Below, in pieces: positions 37,601 to 46,229 of a DNA stretch of 64,000 nt (positions are counted from its first letter, which is position 1; each line of letters opens with the position of its first letter). The translations under genes were made by a program, and so were the position numbers. Source of the stretch: an uncultured Pseudomonadota bacterium (GTDB lineage Bacteria; Pseudomonadota; Gammaproteobacteria; Xanthomonadales; Wenzhouxiangellaceae). Location: contig CAKZPB010000078.1 of assembly GCA_937138395.1 (NCBI GenBank), positions 1 through 64,000 of the forward strand, read 5' to 3'. The notes under the pieces are model-generated. The model made no database searches and was not told the origin of the DNA. It saw only the letters and a list, made by a program, of their open reading frames with translations.

Positions 37601-38105
37601 TGTGGATGCGTCGTCCGGTGACTGGAGCTGGCATGCCGAAAACCTGGATTCAATCAGCGATCAACGACTGGTTTCACCCGCGATGATGTTGCCAGGCCAG
37701 GCTGACTTGCCGATCACATTACGGTTTGAAAATCGACAAGTTATCGAAGACGATGGCGGCACAGCCTGCTGGGATGGCGCGATCCTGGAAATTTCAACGG
37801 ATAGTGGTAGTAGCTGGCAACAGGTTGATGATGCAGCACTATTGAGCCAGGGCTACACCGGCACGGTGAACAACTTTGCTCAGGGGCCCAATCCACTGCT
37901 TGGTCTGGAAGCCTGGTGTGGTGACCCGGCACCCTGGCAGCAGAATGTGGTCAACCTTTCCGGTTTTGCCGGCGAAGAAATCCAGCTCCGCTTTCGTTTG
38001 GGTTCCGATGGTACGGTTGGCAGGGAAGGTTGGTACATCGATGATGTGCGGGTTGAATCCTGTCGCGCCAATGAAGTCTTCATGGATGGCTTCGAGGGCG
38101 ACTAG
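34659..38105 (+). CDS. Secreted subtilisin-like serine protease (S8) with C-terminal beta-sandwich domains
   Basis: The 1148-residue exported protease has a signal peptide (cleavage near AWSSQA) and a prodomain of about 240 residues. The catalytic triad is Asp305 (WATTDSGVW), His343 (GGGHGTHVTGIFAG) and Ser545 (CTGTSMAAPHASGA). After the catalytic domain come a beta-sandwich (residues about 610-740), fibronectin-like repeats (SPTDGVINVDPDVQFSWDP) and an immune-inhibitor-A/MAM-like domain (DNGWTLGSGSTANTWQRTD, WYIDDVRVESC). It ends NEVFMDGFEGD, a tail resembling a recurrent DGFE ending on secreted proteins of some Xanthomonadales-like bacteria. Likely extracellular, perhaps via the type II system encoded at 47.6 kb; that is inference. 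Confidence 0.92.
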   Translation: MPLKPVLWYSRLSLLILALIFFSVSAWSSQAIRITDPDSVQSLARANASLDVIYQRDYGSYVWMVLESNSVEQLDTLDVTFDSVPDPFTVRIQDQQFDPADASRFEAARTEQGFGLSLVQFNGPLLGSDLQSLREQGMDVLQYYPGFTYLVWSDRSSLQAARGLASIRAVADYDPMLKAQPSLSRLGPRIQNINLHFFNSGDPSRLVDRAEALGVVVLDYWPAQPDQTLWNAVIEADVSQLGVLASLPEVIALSYLSPEPALEDESATQVLAGNLDINNEPFPGYPTWLGQVGLDGSGVTWATTDSGVWYGHGDYNARITGGLNYGNCSFDNPGDDPESGGGHGTHVTGIFAGDGTAGFTDSDGFLYGHGMAPGVSIFAQNPIAGCRVSWPPAGGWQVLSRDALQGGAIGSNNSWTSGEGTQHGYQATERTYDLMVLDGNFDTTSVLEPFMVVFSAGNSGSSGVTAPKEAKNVVVTGGTQTFRVSGNVDAIYSSSSRGPAVDGRILPTIAAPGQSVSSTRRPNASSCGTAIGGTSGEYSFCTGTSMAAPHASGALILLSEWWRNSNAGADFSPAMGKALLINSATALSGSTPPNNDIGWGRIDVSQIVDTDATFEFIDQTELFTSSGDQFQTTVGVVEPSEPLKITLVWSDAPGAIGANPAIVNDLDLTVVNGGDTYLGNQFNNGLSVPGGSADRLNNIEQVLIENPGNSAVITVDAFQIAGSVLLDQPGVNTAQHFALVCQNCLQQPDFTLDISPDELSVCLPDSATVQVDVGSLLGFNDPVNLGIIDLPSGISAQWDNAVPIPPASQSLDLTFSGVASPGSTTASIQGTSTTGSKLVDLELNLFDAVPTAATLLSPTDGVINVDPDVQFSWDPVPQAGEYVLEISTDPNFGSLAESISTDQTSATVNLDTSTEYYWRLRVVNACGEQISAMSSFVTRPEPGDCPIGIEPLTVFSDDVETGDNGWTLGSGSTANTWQRTDVDASSGDWSWHAENLDSISDQRLVSPAMMLPGQADLPITLRFENRQVIEDDGGTACWDGAILEISTDSGSSWQQVDDAALLSQGYTGTVNNFAQGPNPLLGLEAWCGDPAPWQQNVVNLSGFAGEEIQLRFRLGSDGTVGREGWYIDDVRVESCRANEVFMDGFEGD

Positions 38106-38132
38106 CCGCTATCAGCAAATGCCGTGAACCAT

Positions 38133-38158
38133 GGCCGACTCCATCGCAGGAGTCGGCC
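38133..38158. terminator. Hairpin between convergent genes (no T-tract)
   Basis: A perfect 10-bp GC-rich stem, GGCCGACTCC / GGAGTCGGCC with a 6-base loop, lies between the protease and the Sel1-like gene. Neither side has a run of T, so if it ends transcription it is not a canonical terminator. Confidence 0.45.
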
Positions 38159-38178
38159 GAAGTTCCAATCGGGCAGGG

Positions 38179-38922
38179 TTATTGCTCGTTGTCCGATTGA
38201 TTCTCGTTAGCATCCTCGTCTTCCAAGACCTGGAATTCCCCGAGCTCAACGCGACCCTGTTCGATGGCGAACACCACTGCGGTCTCATACTGGACCAGAT
38301 TGCGAAAATTCCATTTCTCCTCGGCGAAATATTCAGCACCTTCCCGGCGCCGGCCATCTCCGTCGATGATCTGGAGTGAACCTGCAGCGCCCAAGCGTGA
38401 TCCGGTAGCCTCTCTGAGTTCACGCTGCATCTTGCGTGCGGTTTTTTCGATGGCGACGTCATCACCGTATTTCGGCAGTAATTCATCCTGCAGGATGGAT
38501 TGTGCCTGGCGTTGCTGACCAGCGTCCAGTTTGCGCCACAGATTGTCTGCCGTTTCGACCATATCCGGATAGTCACGTTCGGCAGCTAGCTCGAACCAGG
38601 CCCAGGCGCGAACCGGGTCGAATTCCGTACCCTCACCACGCAGATACATGGCGCCGACGTTGAACTGAGCAAATTTGTCGGCCCAGCGGGCAGCGGATTT
38701 GAAGCCCGACAGCGCAGAGAAGTGCTGGCCTGCCTCATAGGCACGCTTTGCGCTTCGCATGGCTTGAAAACTGGGCGTATGTTCGTTATAGGGCTGCGCA
38801 TTCTGTCCTGGACGGCTGATTTGAGCATCGGCCGTTGCCATAGCGGCATTGATGCCGTACATGAAGATCAACGCGATCAACAAGCTTGCGCCGGGATGAA
38901 TGGCCTTGACGATTCGATTCAT
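38179..38922 (-). CDS. Sel1-like repeat protein, exported
   Basis: The 247-residue protein begins with a signal peptide or anchor (ASLLIALIFMYGINAAMATA). It contains Sel1/TPR-type helical repeats near residues 60-115: AKRAYEAGQHFSALSGFKSA, FNVGAMYLRGEGTEFDPVRA and AWFELAAERDYP. The C-terminal 80 residues are charged and end in an acidic stretch. Sel1 repeats scaffold protein contacts, usually in the periplasm; the partner is unknown. It is convergent with the protease gene. Confidence 0.78.
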   Translation of the reverse strand: MNRIVKAIHPGASLLIALIFMYGINAAMATADAQISRPGQNAQPYNEHTPSFQAMRSAKRAYEAGQHFSALSGFKSAARWADKFAQFNVGAMYLRGEGTEFDPVRAWAWFELAAERDYPDMVETADNLWRKLDAGQQRQAQSILQDELLPKYGDDVAIEKTARKMQRELREATGSRLGAAGSLQIIDGDGRRREGAEYFAEEKWNFRNLVQYETAVVFAIEQGRVELGEFQVLEDEDANENQSDNEQ

Positions 38923-39090
38923 TGCAGTGCTCCTCTGGGTTGAATAGCTTCTTGCTTCATGGTGGCGATGTATTACCCTACGGCGTTGAGCTTCAAAAAT
39001 AAATATGACTAACAGCCCATGCGTTGTCTGGCAGCATGGCCTAGTCTCTACACATAATCTTTATGACCCCTCTATTCGTTGGAGATTCCC

Positions 39091-42000
39091 TTGAACAAAT
39101 CATTTGTCCTTGTCGTTACCGGTCTGCTGCTGTTGGCAGGCTTCACGTCGGCCGTATTCGGCCAGACCAAGCTGCTTCGTTTCCCGGACATCCACAATGA
39201 TCGCATCGTGTTTACCTACGGCGGAGATCTGTGGTCTGTTTCGGCCGCGGGTGGGACTGCGATCCGCCTGACCAGTCATCCTGGTCTTGAATTGTTTGCC
39301 AAGTTCTCGCCGGACGGCACTCAAGTGGCGTTCACTGGCCAGTATGCCGGGAGTGAGCAGGTCTACATCATGTCTGCAATGGGATCGGAGCCTGAGCAGC
39401 TGACGTGGTACCCGTCGGAAGGGCCGCTGCCGCCGCGCTGGGGTTACGATCATCAAGTTTACGGTTGGACACCCTCAGGCGATGCAGTCCTGTTCCGGTC
39501 GCTGCGCGATGCCTGGGATTCCAGCGAGGGCCGTTTGTATACCGTCAATGCGGCGGGTGGACTTCCCGTTCCGCTGGATATTCCGGTATCCGGTGCAGGC
39601 ACATTTGCAGGTAGTGAACAACGAATCTTCTACTCACCGCTGGCCAGGGATTTCCGGACCTGGAAGCGCTACCAGGGCGGCTGGTCGCAGGATCTATGGA
39701 TTTATGACGGCGAAGCCGGAACTGCCGAGCAAATCACGGACAACCCGTTTACCGACCGTGATCCGATGTGGATCAATGGACAGGGCTATTTCGTCTCTGA
39801 TCGAGGCGCCAATGGAAAGTTGAACCTGTATCGCTATAACCCCGAAAACGACGAAATTACCCAAATCACTACCCACGAAGATTGGGATGTACGCTGGCCC
39901 GGACATGACGATGAAGGCCGGATCGTGTATGAGCACAATGGCGAACTTCGCATTTTTGATACCCGTACCAATCAGGACAGCGCCATTCAGGTCAATGTGC
40001 CTGATGATGGCGTCAATCGCCGCCCGTACACCGCATCGGTTGGCGACCAGATTGGCAGTGCATTCCTGAGCCCAACGGGAGCACGCGTACTGTTTTATGC
40101 ACGAGGGAATTTGTTCAATGCGCCGGCTGAGCAAGGCGTGGTGCGCAATCTGACCCACCGTTCTACAGCGCATGACCGTGAACCCGCCTGGTCGCCGGAT
40201 GGACAGCGCATCGCGTTTATTTCCGATATCAGCGGTGAAGAAGCGTTGTACAGCATGGCCGTGGATGGTAGTGGTCAGGTCGAAACCATCCTGGAAGGGA
40301 CCGAAACACGCTACTACGATCCGCAGTACTCACCGGATGGTGAGCATATTGCGCTGTCGGACAAGGACGGCAATATTCTGGTTGTGCCAGCGGATGGCGA
40401 TGGCCAGGCAGTCCGCGTGGGCACAGACCCAAGCTGGCGCAATCGCGATTACGTCTGGTCGCCGGACGGTCAATGGCTGGCGTTCAGCCTGACGCAGACG
40501 AGCGGTTTGCGTGCGCTCTATGTTTACGGAGTCGAGGACGAGGATACCCGGCAGATCAGTGAAGGGCTGTTTTCAGAGTATCAGCCCTCGTTTTCTCCTG
40601 ATGGGCAGCACCTGTTTTTTCTTGCTGACCGAGAATTTGCGCCTCAGATTTCGATGCGTGAATGGAACTATGCCGCGAACCGCATGACCGGCATCTTTGC
40701 TTATGCGTTGACCGCAGATGCAGGCAACCCGTTTGCCCCCAAGGATGAGGCAGACCCGGGCCTGAATTCGTCGGACGACGATTCCGGCGATAACTCGGAC
40801 AGCGATGAGAATGGCGAAGACGCAGTACGTATCGAATTTGATGGGTTGGCCAATCGTGTGATTCGCGTGCCACTGGAACCATCCAACTATACCGGCCTGC
40901 ACGTGCTGGACGGCGCGCTGATGGTCGTTGAATATGAAGCCTGGTACTACGGCCGTGGCCCGGCCAACCAGCCTGTGCTGAAAAAATACACGATTGAAGA
41001 TCAGGCGTTTTCCGATTTCGCTCAGGGCATTTCCAGCTACGACTTCAGCGCCGACGGCAAGCAGATACTGCTGCGGCGTGACGGCAGCTTTGAAATCGTG
41101 TCCACTGACGGTGACGGCAAGAATGGTGAAGCAGTCGCAACCGATCGACTGATTGCCGATATTGATCCCGTTGCAGAGTGGAATACGATTTATGACGAAG
41201 TCTGGCGTCGTTTCCGTGATCACTTTTACGTCGAAAACATGCATGGCTACGACTGGGCAGGGCTGCGTGATCAATATCGGCCCTGGCTGGCCCATGTTGC
41301 GCATCGCTCGGATCTGAATTACCTGATGGGTGAATTGATTGGTGAGCTGAATGTGTCGCATGCCTATGTATCCGGCGGTGACCTGGGATTGCCGGATCGC
41401 CATCCGGTTGCATTGCCGGGTGCACGGTTCGAGCTGGATCCGCGTGCCGAGCGCTACCGGTTGGCCAGCATCCTGACGGGTCAGAATGATGAAGCTCGCT
41501 ACCGCTCACCGTTGACCGAGTCCGGAGTAGATGCGGCCGAGGGTGATTACGTGCTGGCGATCAATGGTCAATCGCTGACAGCGGATGACAATCCGTATCG
41601 CCTGCTGACCGGCCTGACCGGACCGGTCGAGTTCCTGCTGGCTGACGCTGCCGATCCGGATCAGGATGATGTCCGCAGCGTGGTATTCGAGCCGATCTCG
41701 AACGAAACCGGTTTGTTCTATCACCACTATGTAACCGATAATCTGCGCCGTGTGGAAGAGGCCAGCGATGGTCGTCTGGGCTATCTACATATCCCTGATA
41801 TGGGCGCGAACGGCATCCGTGAGTTCATCAAGTGGTTTTATGGGCAGATTGACCGCGACGGTCTTGTGATTGACGTTCGCAGCAACGGCGGCGGCAATGT
41901 GTCGCAGATGTTGATTGAACGGCTGGCCCGTAAGCCGCTGGCGCTGGGTTATTCGCGCACCATGCCGAATGCATCGACCTATCCCAACCAGGCGTTCAAC

Positions 42001-42378
42001 GGCCATCTGGTGTCGATTCTGAATCAGAATTCAGCGTCGGACGGTGATATTTTTCCCTACCAATTCCGCAATGCGGGCTTGGGGCCGCTGATCGGCATGA
42101 AATCGTGGGGTGGCGTGGTTGGGATTACCAGCCATGGTCCAACCATTGATGGCGGCGGCGTCAATGTGCCTGAATTCGGCTTCTTGAATACCGAAGGCGA
42201 CTATGTTGTCGAAGGTGAGGGTGTGCAGCCCGATATCGAGCTGGAGAACGATCCCATCAGCCGCCTGCAGGGCCGAGATCTGCAGCTGGAGCGTGCGGTG
42301 CAGGAATTGATGCAGATGATCGAGCAGAATCCGCCAGAATTTCCGGAGCGACCAGCGGACCCGGTCAAGACCCCTTGA
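39091..42378 (+). CDS. Tricorn-type protease (S41 family) with beta-propeller
   Basis: The 1095-residue exported protein has a signal peptide (VLVVTGLLLLAGFTSAVFGQ). Propeller repeats of the TolB/PD40 type cover about residues 25-680 (AKFSPDGTQVAFTG, PAWSPDGQRIAFIS, PQYSPDGEHIALSD, YVWSPDGQWLAFS). A helical core follows (WNTIYDEVWRRFRDHFYVENMHG), then a PDZ-like domain (SGVDAAEGDYVLAINGQSL) and the S41 catalytic domain with VIDVRSNGGGNV and the nucleophile region NSASDGDIFPY (about residues 980-985). Tricorn proteins degrade peptides; bacterial ones are mostly periplasmic. TTG 39091 is chosen because GGAG lies 6 bases before it; TTG 39079 overlaps that site. An acidic Ser/Asp insert lies near residue 565. 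Confidence 0.9.
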   Translation: MNKSFVLVVTGLLLLAGFTSAVFGQTKLLRFPDIHNDRIVFTYGGDLWSVSAAGGTAIRLTSHPGLELFAKFSPDGTQVAFTGQYAGSEQVYIMSAMGSEPEQLTWYPSEGPLPPRWGYDHQVYGWTPSGDAVLFRSLRDAWDSSEGRLYTVNAAGGLPVPLDIPVSGAGTFAGSEQRIFYSPLARDFRTWKRYQGGWSQDLWIYDGEAGTAEQITDNPFTDRDPMWINGQGYFVSDRGANGKLNLYRYNPENDEITQITTHEDWDVRWPGHDDEGRIVYEHNGELRIFDTRTNQDSAIQVNVPDDGVNRRPYTASVGDQIGSAFLSPTGARVLFYARGNLFNAPAEQGVVRNLTHRSTAHDREPAWSPDGQRIAFISDISGEEALYSMAVDGSGQVETILEGTETRYYDPQYSPDGEHIALSDKDGNILVVPADGDGQAVRVGTDPSWRNRDYVWSPDGQWLAFSLTQTSGLRALYVYGVEDEDTRQISEGLFSEYQPSFSPDGQHLFFLADREFAPQISMREWNYAANRMTGIFAYALTADAGNPFAPKDEADPGLNSSDDDSGDNSDSDENGEDAVRIEFDGLANRVIRVPLEPSNYTGLHVLDGALMVVEYEAWYYGRGPANQPVLKKYTIEDQAFSDFAQGISSYDFSADGKQILLRRDGSFEIVSTDGDGKNGEAVATDRLIADIDPVAEWNTIYDEVWRRFRDHFYVENMHGYDWAGLRDQYRPWLAHVAHRSDLNYLMGELIGELNVSHAYVSGGDLGLPDRHPVALPGARFELDPRAERYRLASILTGQNDEARYRSPLTESGVDAAEGDYVLAINGQSLTADDNPYRLLTGLTGPVEFLLADAADPDQDDVRSVVFEPISNETGLFYHHYVTDNLRRVEEASDGRLGYLHIPDMGANGIREFIKWFYGQIDRDGLVIDVRSNGGGNVSQMLIERLARKPLALGYSRTMPNASTYPNQAFNGHLVSILNQNSASDGDIFPYQFRNAGLGPLIGMKSWGGVVGITSHGPTIDGGGVNVPEFGFLNTEGDYVVEGEGVQPDIELENDPISRLQGRDLQLERAVQELMQMIEQNPPEFPERPADPVKTP

Positions 42379-42409
42379 TCCATCACCGGTGTTTGCTCGA
42401 TTACAATAG

Positions 42410-42435
42410 CCGCGCTTATTCGAGCGCGGTTTTTT
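42410..42435 (+). terminator. Rho-independent terminator after the tricorn gene
   Basis: Stem CCGCGCT / AGCGCGG (7 bp), loop TATTCG, followed by six T residues, 32 bases after the tricorn-type protease gene. Confidence 0.9.
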
Positions 42436-42498
42436 CTGGCGTGTATTATTCAAACAATGTCAGTCACTCATTCCAGCACATTGGATCTTCGATTCAAG

Positions 42499-43749
42499 AT
42501 GAATGCAACTGCAGGCGGCCTTTTTAATAGCTTGAATCGCAGGCTGTGGACCAGAGTGATGGCAATGGTTCTCCTATGGGTTGGCCTGTGCTGGAACGCT
42601 CACGCCCAACAGGTCTGGCTGATGACCTACGGAACCGGTGACCTGATAGAAGAACGTTTTGGTCATAATGCGCTTTGGGTACGCGACCCATCGAACGGCA
42701 TTGATCATATCTACAATTTCGGCTTTTTTGACTTCGATCAGCCCGATTTCTACAAGAACTATCTGTTTGGCCGCATGCAGTACTTTGCCGTCGCGCGCGA
42801 TCCGGCTGAAGAATTGAGCTATTACGAATGGCGCGACCGCGAGGTGCGCGCGCAGCAGTTGAATCTTTCGAATGAACAGATGGCGCGGCTGATCGATTGG
42901 TTGACGCTTCAGGTATCGCCAGCGCAGCGTGAGTTTGACTATGATTATTACTTCAACAACTGTTCGAACCGGGTTCGCGATGCACTCGATTTTGCCCTGA
43001 ACGGCTGGCTGAAACAGACCACCAGCCAAATCGAAGCGAAACAGAATTTCCGTCAGCATACGCGGCGCCTGATTCAATCCTCGCCGCTACTCTACCTGGG
43101 TATTCATACCGGCCTGGGTCGAGCCACCGACCGCGAACGAAGCGTTTGGGAGGCCATGTTTCTGCCCGAAGTTGTTGCAGAACAACTCGTGAACCTTCAA
43201 GTTCGCACGCCAGACGGCACGCTGGAGCCCCTGGTATTGAACGACCAGATCCTGATCGAATCAACCCGGTCCGCACCCCCGGACCATGCGGAAACGTCTT
43301 GGCAGTTATTTGCTGTACTTGGCTTGATCACAGCGGCGTTGATCATCGTCCCGGCAACCCTGTGTTCATCGTCTGGATGGGGGTTGCTGGCGTTTCGGGC
43401 CTGGCTGCTGACATCCTTTCTGGCCGGCAGCGGGCTGCTGTTTCTGTGGTTGTTGACCGAGCATCAGGCAGCCTGGCGAAATGAGAATTTGCTGCTGCTG
43501 AATCCGTTGATGATCGCGTTATGGCGCGCTCGTGATGGGCGATGGGCCAAGGCCTGCGCAGTTCTGTGCGGCATGTCAGTGATACTGGCGCTTGCGCTGA
43601 AGTTCTTCAACGGCGCGCAGTGGAACTACGATCTGATGCTGTGGTGGATTCCGTCTCAATTGGCGGCGTTGGGTGTTTGGTGGCTTCGGCCATTCCGACA
43701 GCGATCGTCAGGCACTGATGGTCAACAGGATCTTGCGCAAATGGGCTGA
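42499..43749 (+). CDS. DUF4105 membrane protein
   Basis: The protein (416 residues from ATG 42499) has a signal sequence or anchor (VMAMVLLWVGLCWNAHAQ) and a periplasmic DUF4105 domain: LMTYGTGDLIEERFGHNALWV, IYNFGFFDFDQPDFYKNYLFG and the conserved Cys in YYFNNCSNRVRDAL. About five membrane helices follow near residues 270-400. An in-frame ATG at 42457 is possible, but it lies only 21 bases after the terminator, so 42499 suits a promoter in between (TATTAT near 42444) better. The activity of DUF4105 is unknown. Its last 42 bases overlap the convergent yjbQ gene. Confidence 0.82.
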   Translation: MNATAGGLFNSLNRRLWTRVMAMVLLWVGLCWNAHAQQVWLMTYGTGDLIEERFGHNALWVRDPSNGIDHIYNFGFFDFDQPDFYKNYLFGRMQYFAVARDPAEELSYYEWRDREVRAQQLNLSNEQMARLIDWLTLQVSPAQREFDYDYYFNNCSNRVRDALDFALNGWLKQTTSQIEAKQNFRQHTRRLIQSSPLLYLGIHTGLGRATDRERSVWEAMFLPEVVAEQLVNLQVRTPDGTLEPLVLNDQILIESTRSAPPDHAETSWQLFAVLGLITAALIIVPATLCSSSGWGLLAFRAWLLTSFLAGSGLLFLWLLTEHQAAWRNENLLLLNPLMIALWRARDGRWAKACAVLCGMSVILALALKFFNGAQWNYDLMLWWIPSQLAALGVWWLRPFRQRSSGTDGQQDLAQMG

Positions 43750-44124
43750 CGTTCGATGCTCCCAAAGGTAGATTGATTGCCACGTGCCGAGTGCCAGTCT
43801 GCCGTCGATCACCGGAATGTTGAGTGATGTTTGAGTCAGGATCGAGCGCACATGCGCCGACATGTCATCCGGTCCTTCAGCGGTATGTGTGAACCGCGAA
43901 TCGCCGTCGATCACCAGATCCGAAATGAATCGCTCAAGATCATTCTGCACGGCCGGATCAGCGTTTTCATTGATGATCAGTGAAGCAGACGTGTGCTGAA
44001 TGAAGGCATTGCACAGGCCAGAGACCATACCGCTGGTTCGGACGAATGCTTCGATGTCATCATCCAGCCGGTAGAAGCCACGGCCCCGGGTCTGTTGCTG
44101 TAATACTGTTTGCTGAATGGGCAC
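43708..44124 (-). CDS. yjbQ: YjbQ family protein (UPF0047)
   Basis: The 138-residue protein matches YjbQ: GLCNAFIQHTSASLIINENADP with the conserved His and Asn, DMSAHVRSILTQTSLNIPV and the closing LGTWQSIYLWEHR. Members show weak thiamine-phosphate-synthase activity in some tests, but the physiological role is unclear. The gene starts 9 bases after rho and is probably co-transcribed with it. Its 3' end overlaps the DUF4105 gene. Confidence 0.93.
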   Translation of the reverse strand: MPIQQTVLQQQTRGRGFYRLDDDIEAFVRTSGMVSGLCNAFIQHTSASLIINENADPAVQNDLERFISDLVIDGDSRFTHTAEGPDDMSAHVRSILTQTSLNIPVIDGRLALGTWQSIYLWEHRTSAHLRKILLTISA

Positions 44125-44133
44125 GATCGCGCG

Positions 44134-45390
44134 CTAGCGCTTCATGTAGTTGAAGAACTCTTCGTTGGTCTTGGTGGATTTCAGTTTGTCCAGCATGAAC
44201 TCGATGGCCTGACTCTCATCCATCGGATGAAGAATACGACGTAGAATCCAGATTTTCTGCAGCAGATCATTATCAATCATCAACTCTTCGCGACGTGTGC
44301 CCGAACGGTTGATGTCAATCGCCGGGAATACACGTTTTTCTGCAATCCGGCGATTCAAGTGCACTTCCATGTTACCGGTGCCCTTGAACTCCTCGTAAAT
44401 GACTTCGTCCATTTTCGAGCCGGTATCGACCAGCGCAGTTGCAATGATGGTCAGGCTTCCACCGCTTTCGATCTTGCGCGCAGCACCAAAGAACCGCTTC
44501 GGTCGCTGCAGTGCATTGGCATCGACACCACCGGTCAGCACTTTGCCTGAGGACGGCACAACCGTGTTGTAAGCGCGTGCAAGACGGGTAATGGAATCGA
44601 GCAGGATCACGACATCGTTCTTGTGTTCAACCAGCCGTTTGGCGCGTTCGATAACCATATCGGCGACCTGTACATGGCGGGTCGCAGGCTCATCAAACGT
44701 CGATGAAATGACTTCTGCATCGACCGTGCGCTGCATTTCAGTCACTTCTTCCGGACGCTCATCGATCAGCAGAATGATCATATGCGCTTCGGGGTTGTTG
44801 GCACGAATTGCGGTGGCAACATGCTGCAGCAGCATGGTTTTACCCGCTTTTGGCGGCGACACGATCAACCCGCGCTGCCCTTTGCCGATGGGCGCAATCA
44901 GATCGATAATTCGCCCTGTGATGTCTTCGGTCGAACCGTTGCCGCGTTCGAGCGGGAATTGCTCACGTGGAAATTCGGGCGTCAGGTTTTCGAACAGAAT
45001 CTTGTTCTTGGTGGCCTCGGGCTTGTCGAAGTTGATTTCCTCGACTTTAAGCAGGGCAAAGTAGCGCTCGGAATCCTTTGGCGGTCGGATTTTGCCCGAA
45101 ATCATGTCTCCGGTGCGCAGATTGAAGCGTCGGATCTGGCTAGGGGACACATAGATATCATCTGGCCCGGCCATGTAGGACCCAAGGGAGGATCGCAAGA
45201 AGCCGAATCCGTCCTGAAGAATCTCCAGCACACCATCGCCGTAAATCGGTTCTTTTTTTCTGGCACGAGCTTTCAGGATGGCGAAAATGACGTCTTGTTT
45301 CCGTGACCGACCAATGTTGTCGATCCCGAGCTCATTGGCCATTTCAATCAGGTCCTGGACGGATAATTTTTTCAGGTCTGTGAGGTTCAT
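44134..45390 (-). CDS. rho: Transcription termination factor Rho
   Basis: The 418-residue hexameric RNA helicase has the N-terminal helical domain ([20 protein letters not shown]), the OB-fold RNA site ([21 protein letters not shown]), Walker [10 protein letters not shown], Walker [14 protein letters not shown], the Q-loop/R-loop region (RNA-contacting [20 protein letters not shown]) and the closing FFNYMK. ATG 45390 gives the E. coli length. A gap of about 220 bases to trxA upstream is consistent with the long autoregulated leader known for rho. Confidence 0.97.
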   Translation of the reverse strand: MNLTDLKKLSVQDLIEMANELGIDNIGRSRKQDVIFAILKARARKKEPIYGDGVLEILQDGFGFLRSSLGSYMAGPDDIYVSPSQIRRFNLRTGDMISGKIRPPKDSERYFALLKVEEINFDKPEATKNKILFENLTPEFPREQFPLERGNGSTEDITGRIIDLIAPIGKGQRGLIVSPPKAGKTMLLQHVATAIRANNPEAHMIILLIDERPEEVTEMQRTVDAEVISSTFDEPATRHVQVADMVIERAKRLVEHKNDVVILLDSITRLARAYNTVVPSSGKVLTGGVDANALQRPKRFFGAARKIESGGSLTIIATALVDTGSKMDEVIYEEFKGTGNMEVHLNRRIAEKRVFPAIDINRSGTRREELMIDNDLLQKIWILRRILHPMDESQAIEFMLDKLKSTKTNEEFFNYMKR

Positions 45391-45559
45391 CGCTTGTTTT
45401 TTTGGTAAGCGCAATGGGGGCTCAAGCCGAGCGGCTAGGCATGTTTACCCACTACGCGGGTTATGAATCTGTTCGATTTGAATACGTAAGGAGCGCGCTT
45501 GTGCGATCGAGGCAGGGGAGCCGGCACGAACACGAGTGAAGAATAGCATTGAAAAGGGA

Positions 45560-45592
45560 TTGCGTCCAGCATTTTTTCAAGGCCGGACGCAA
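45560..45592 (-). terminator. Hairpin downstream of trxA
   Basis: Arms TTGCGTCC and GGACGCAA (8 bp) flank a 17-base loop, about 20 bases after the trxA stop on the reverse strand, and TCCCTTTTC follows. It could be a weak terminator or attenuator between trxA and rho. Confidence 0.4.
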
Positions 45593-45611
45593 CCGTGAAT
45601 GGTCTGTTCAG

Positions 45612-45938
45612 TCAGATATGTTGATCAACAAACTGCTTCAAGACGCCCTTGGTGACCGCGCCTACTTTCATGCCCTGGACCTGGCCATCATGAAAGACCA
45701 TCAGCGTTGGTATGCCACGGATCTTGAACTGGGTCGTAATTTGTTGATTTTCATCGATATTGACCTTGGCGATCTTGAGCTTACCGGCATATTCTTCGGC
45801 CAGTTCATGCAGGATGGGTTCGATCATCTTGCATGGACCGCACCATTCGGCCCAGTAATCGACGAGCACCGGGTGTTCGGATTTCAATACTTCGCTTTCG
45901 AAGGTATCATCGGAAACGTGCGTTACGTTGTCTGACAC
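45612..45938 (-). CDS. trxA: Thioredoxin
   Basis: The 108-residue thioredoxin has the redox site WAEWCGPCKM near residue 33, the cis-Pro in RGIPTLMVF near residue 76, and the family ends. It reduces disulfides in the cytoplasm. GTG 45938 is preceded by AGGAG at 7 bases and gives the standard length; the longer open frame upstream is not thioredoxin-like. It is divergent from rhlB, as in E. coli. Confidence 0.97.
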   Translation of the reverse strand: MSDNVTHVSDDTFESEVLKSEHPVLVDYWAEWCGPCKMIEPILHELAEEYAGKLKIAKVNIDENQQITTQFKIRGIPTLMVFHDGQVQGMKVGAVTKGVLKQFVDQHI

Positions 45939-46229
45939 GACAATTCTCCTGAATAGTTGTAAGAGCTGCTGCGGGTCGGTGGTATGCAAATGGTACACTG
46001 CTAGGCTGCGCTGGTCGAAAACAGAACAGCGTTGTGCCATCCCCAGGTTGTTTCAGAATACCTCAATTAGCAACTTGAGATTGACCAGGCACTGAACCAA
46101 GTTGTTGTGCGCCCGATTGAACACACTATACGATTCGGTCGGCAGCACCTTTTTTCAAGCTTTTGTCATGGATTGGACATTCAATGGATGGATCCAGTCC
46201 CTGCTTACTATTACGGAAACCTTTATTCA

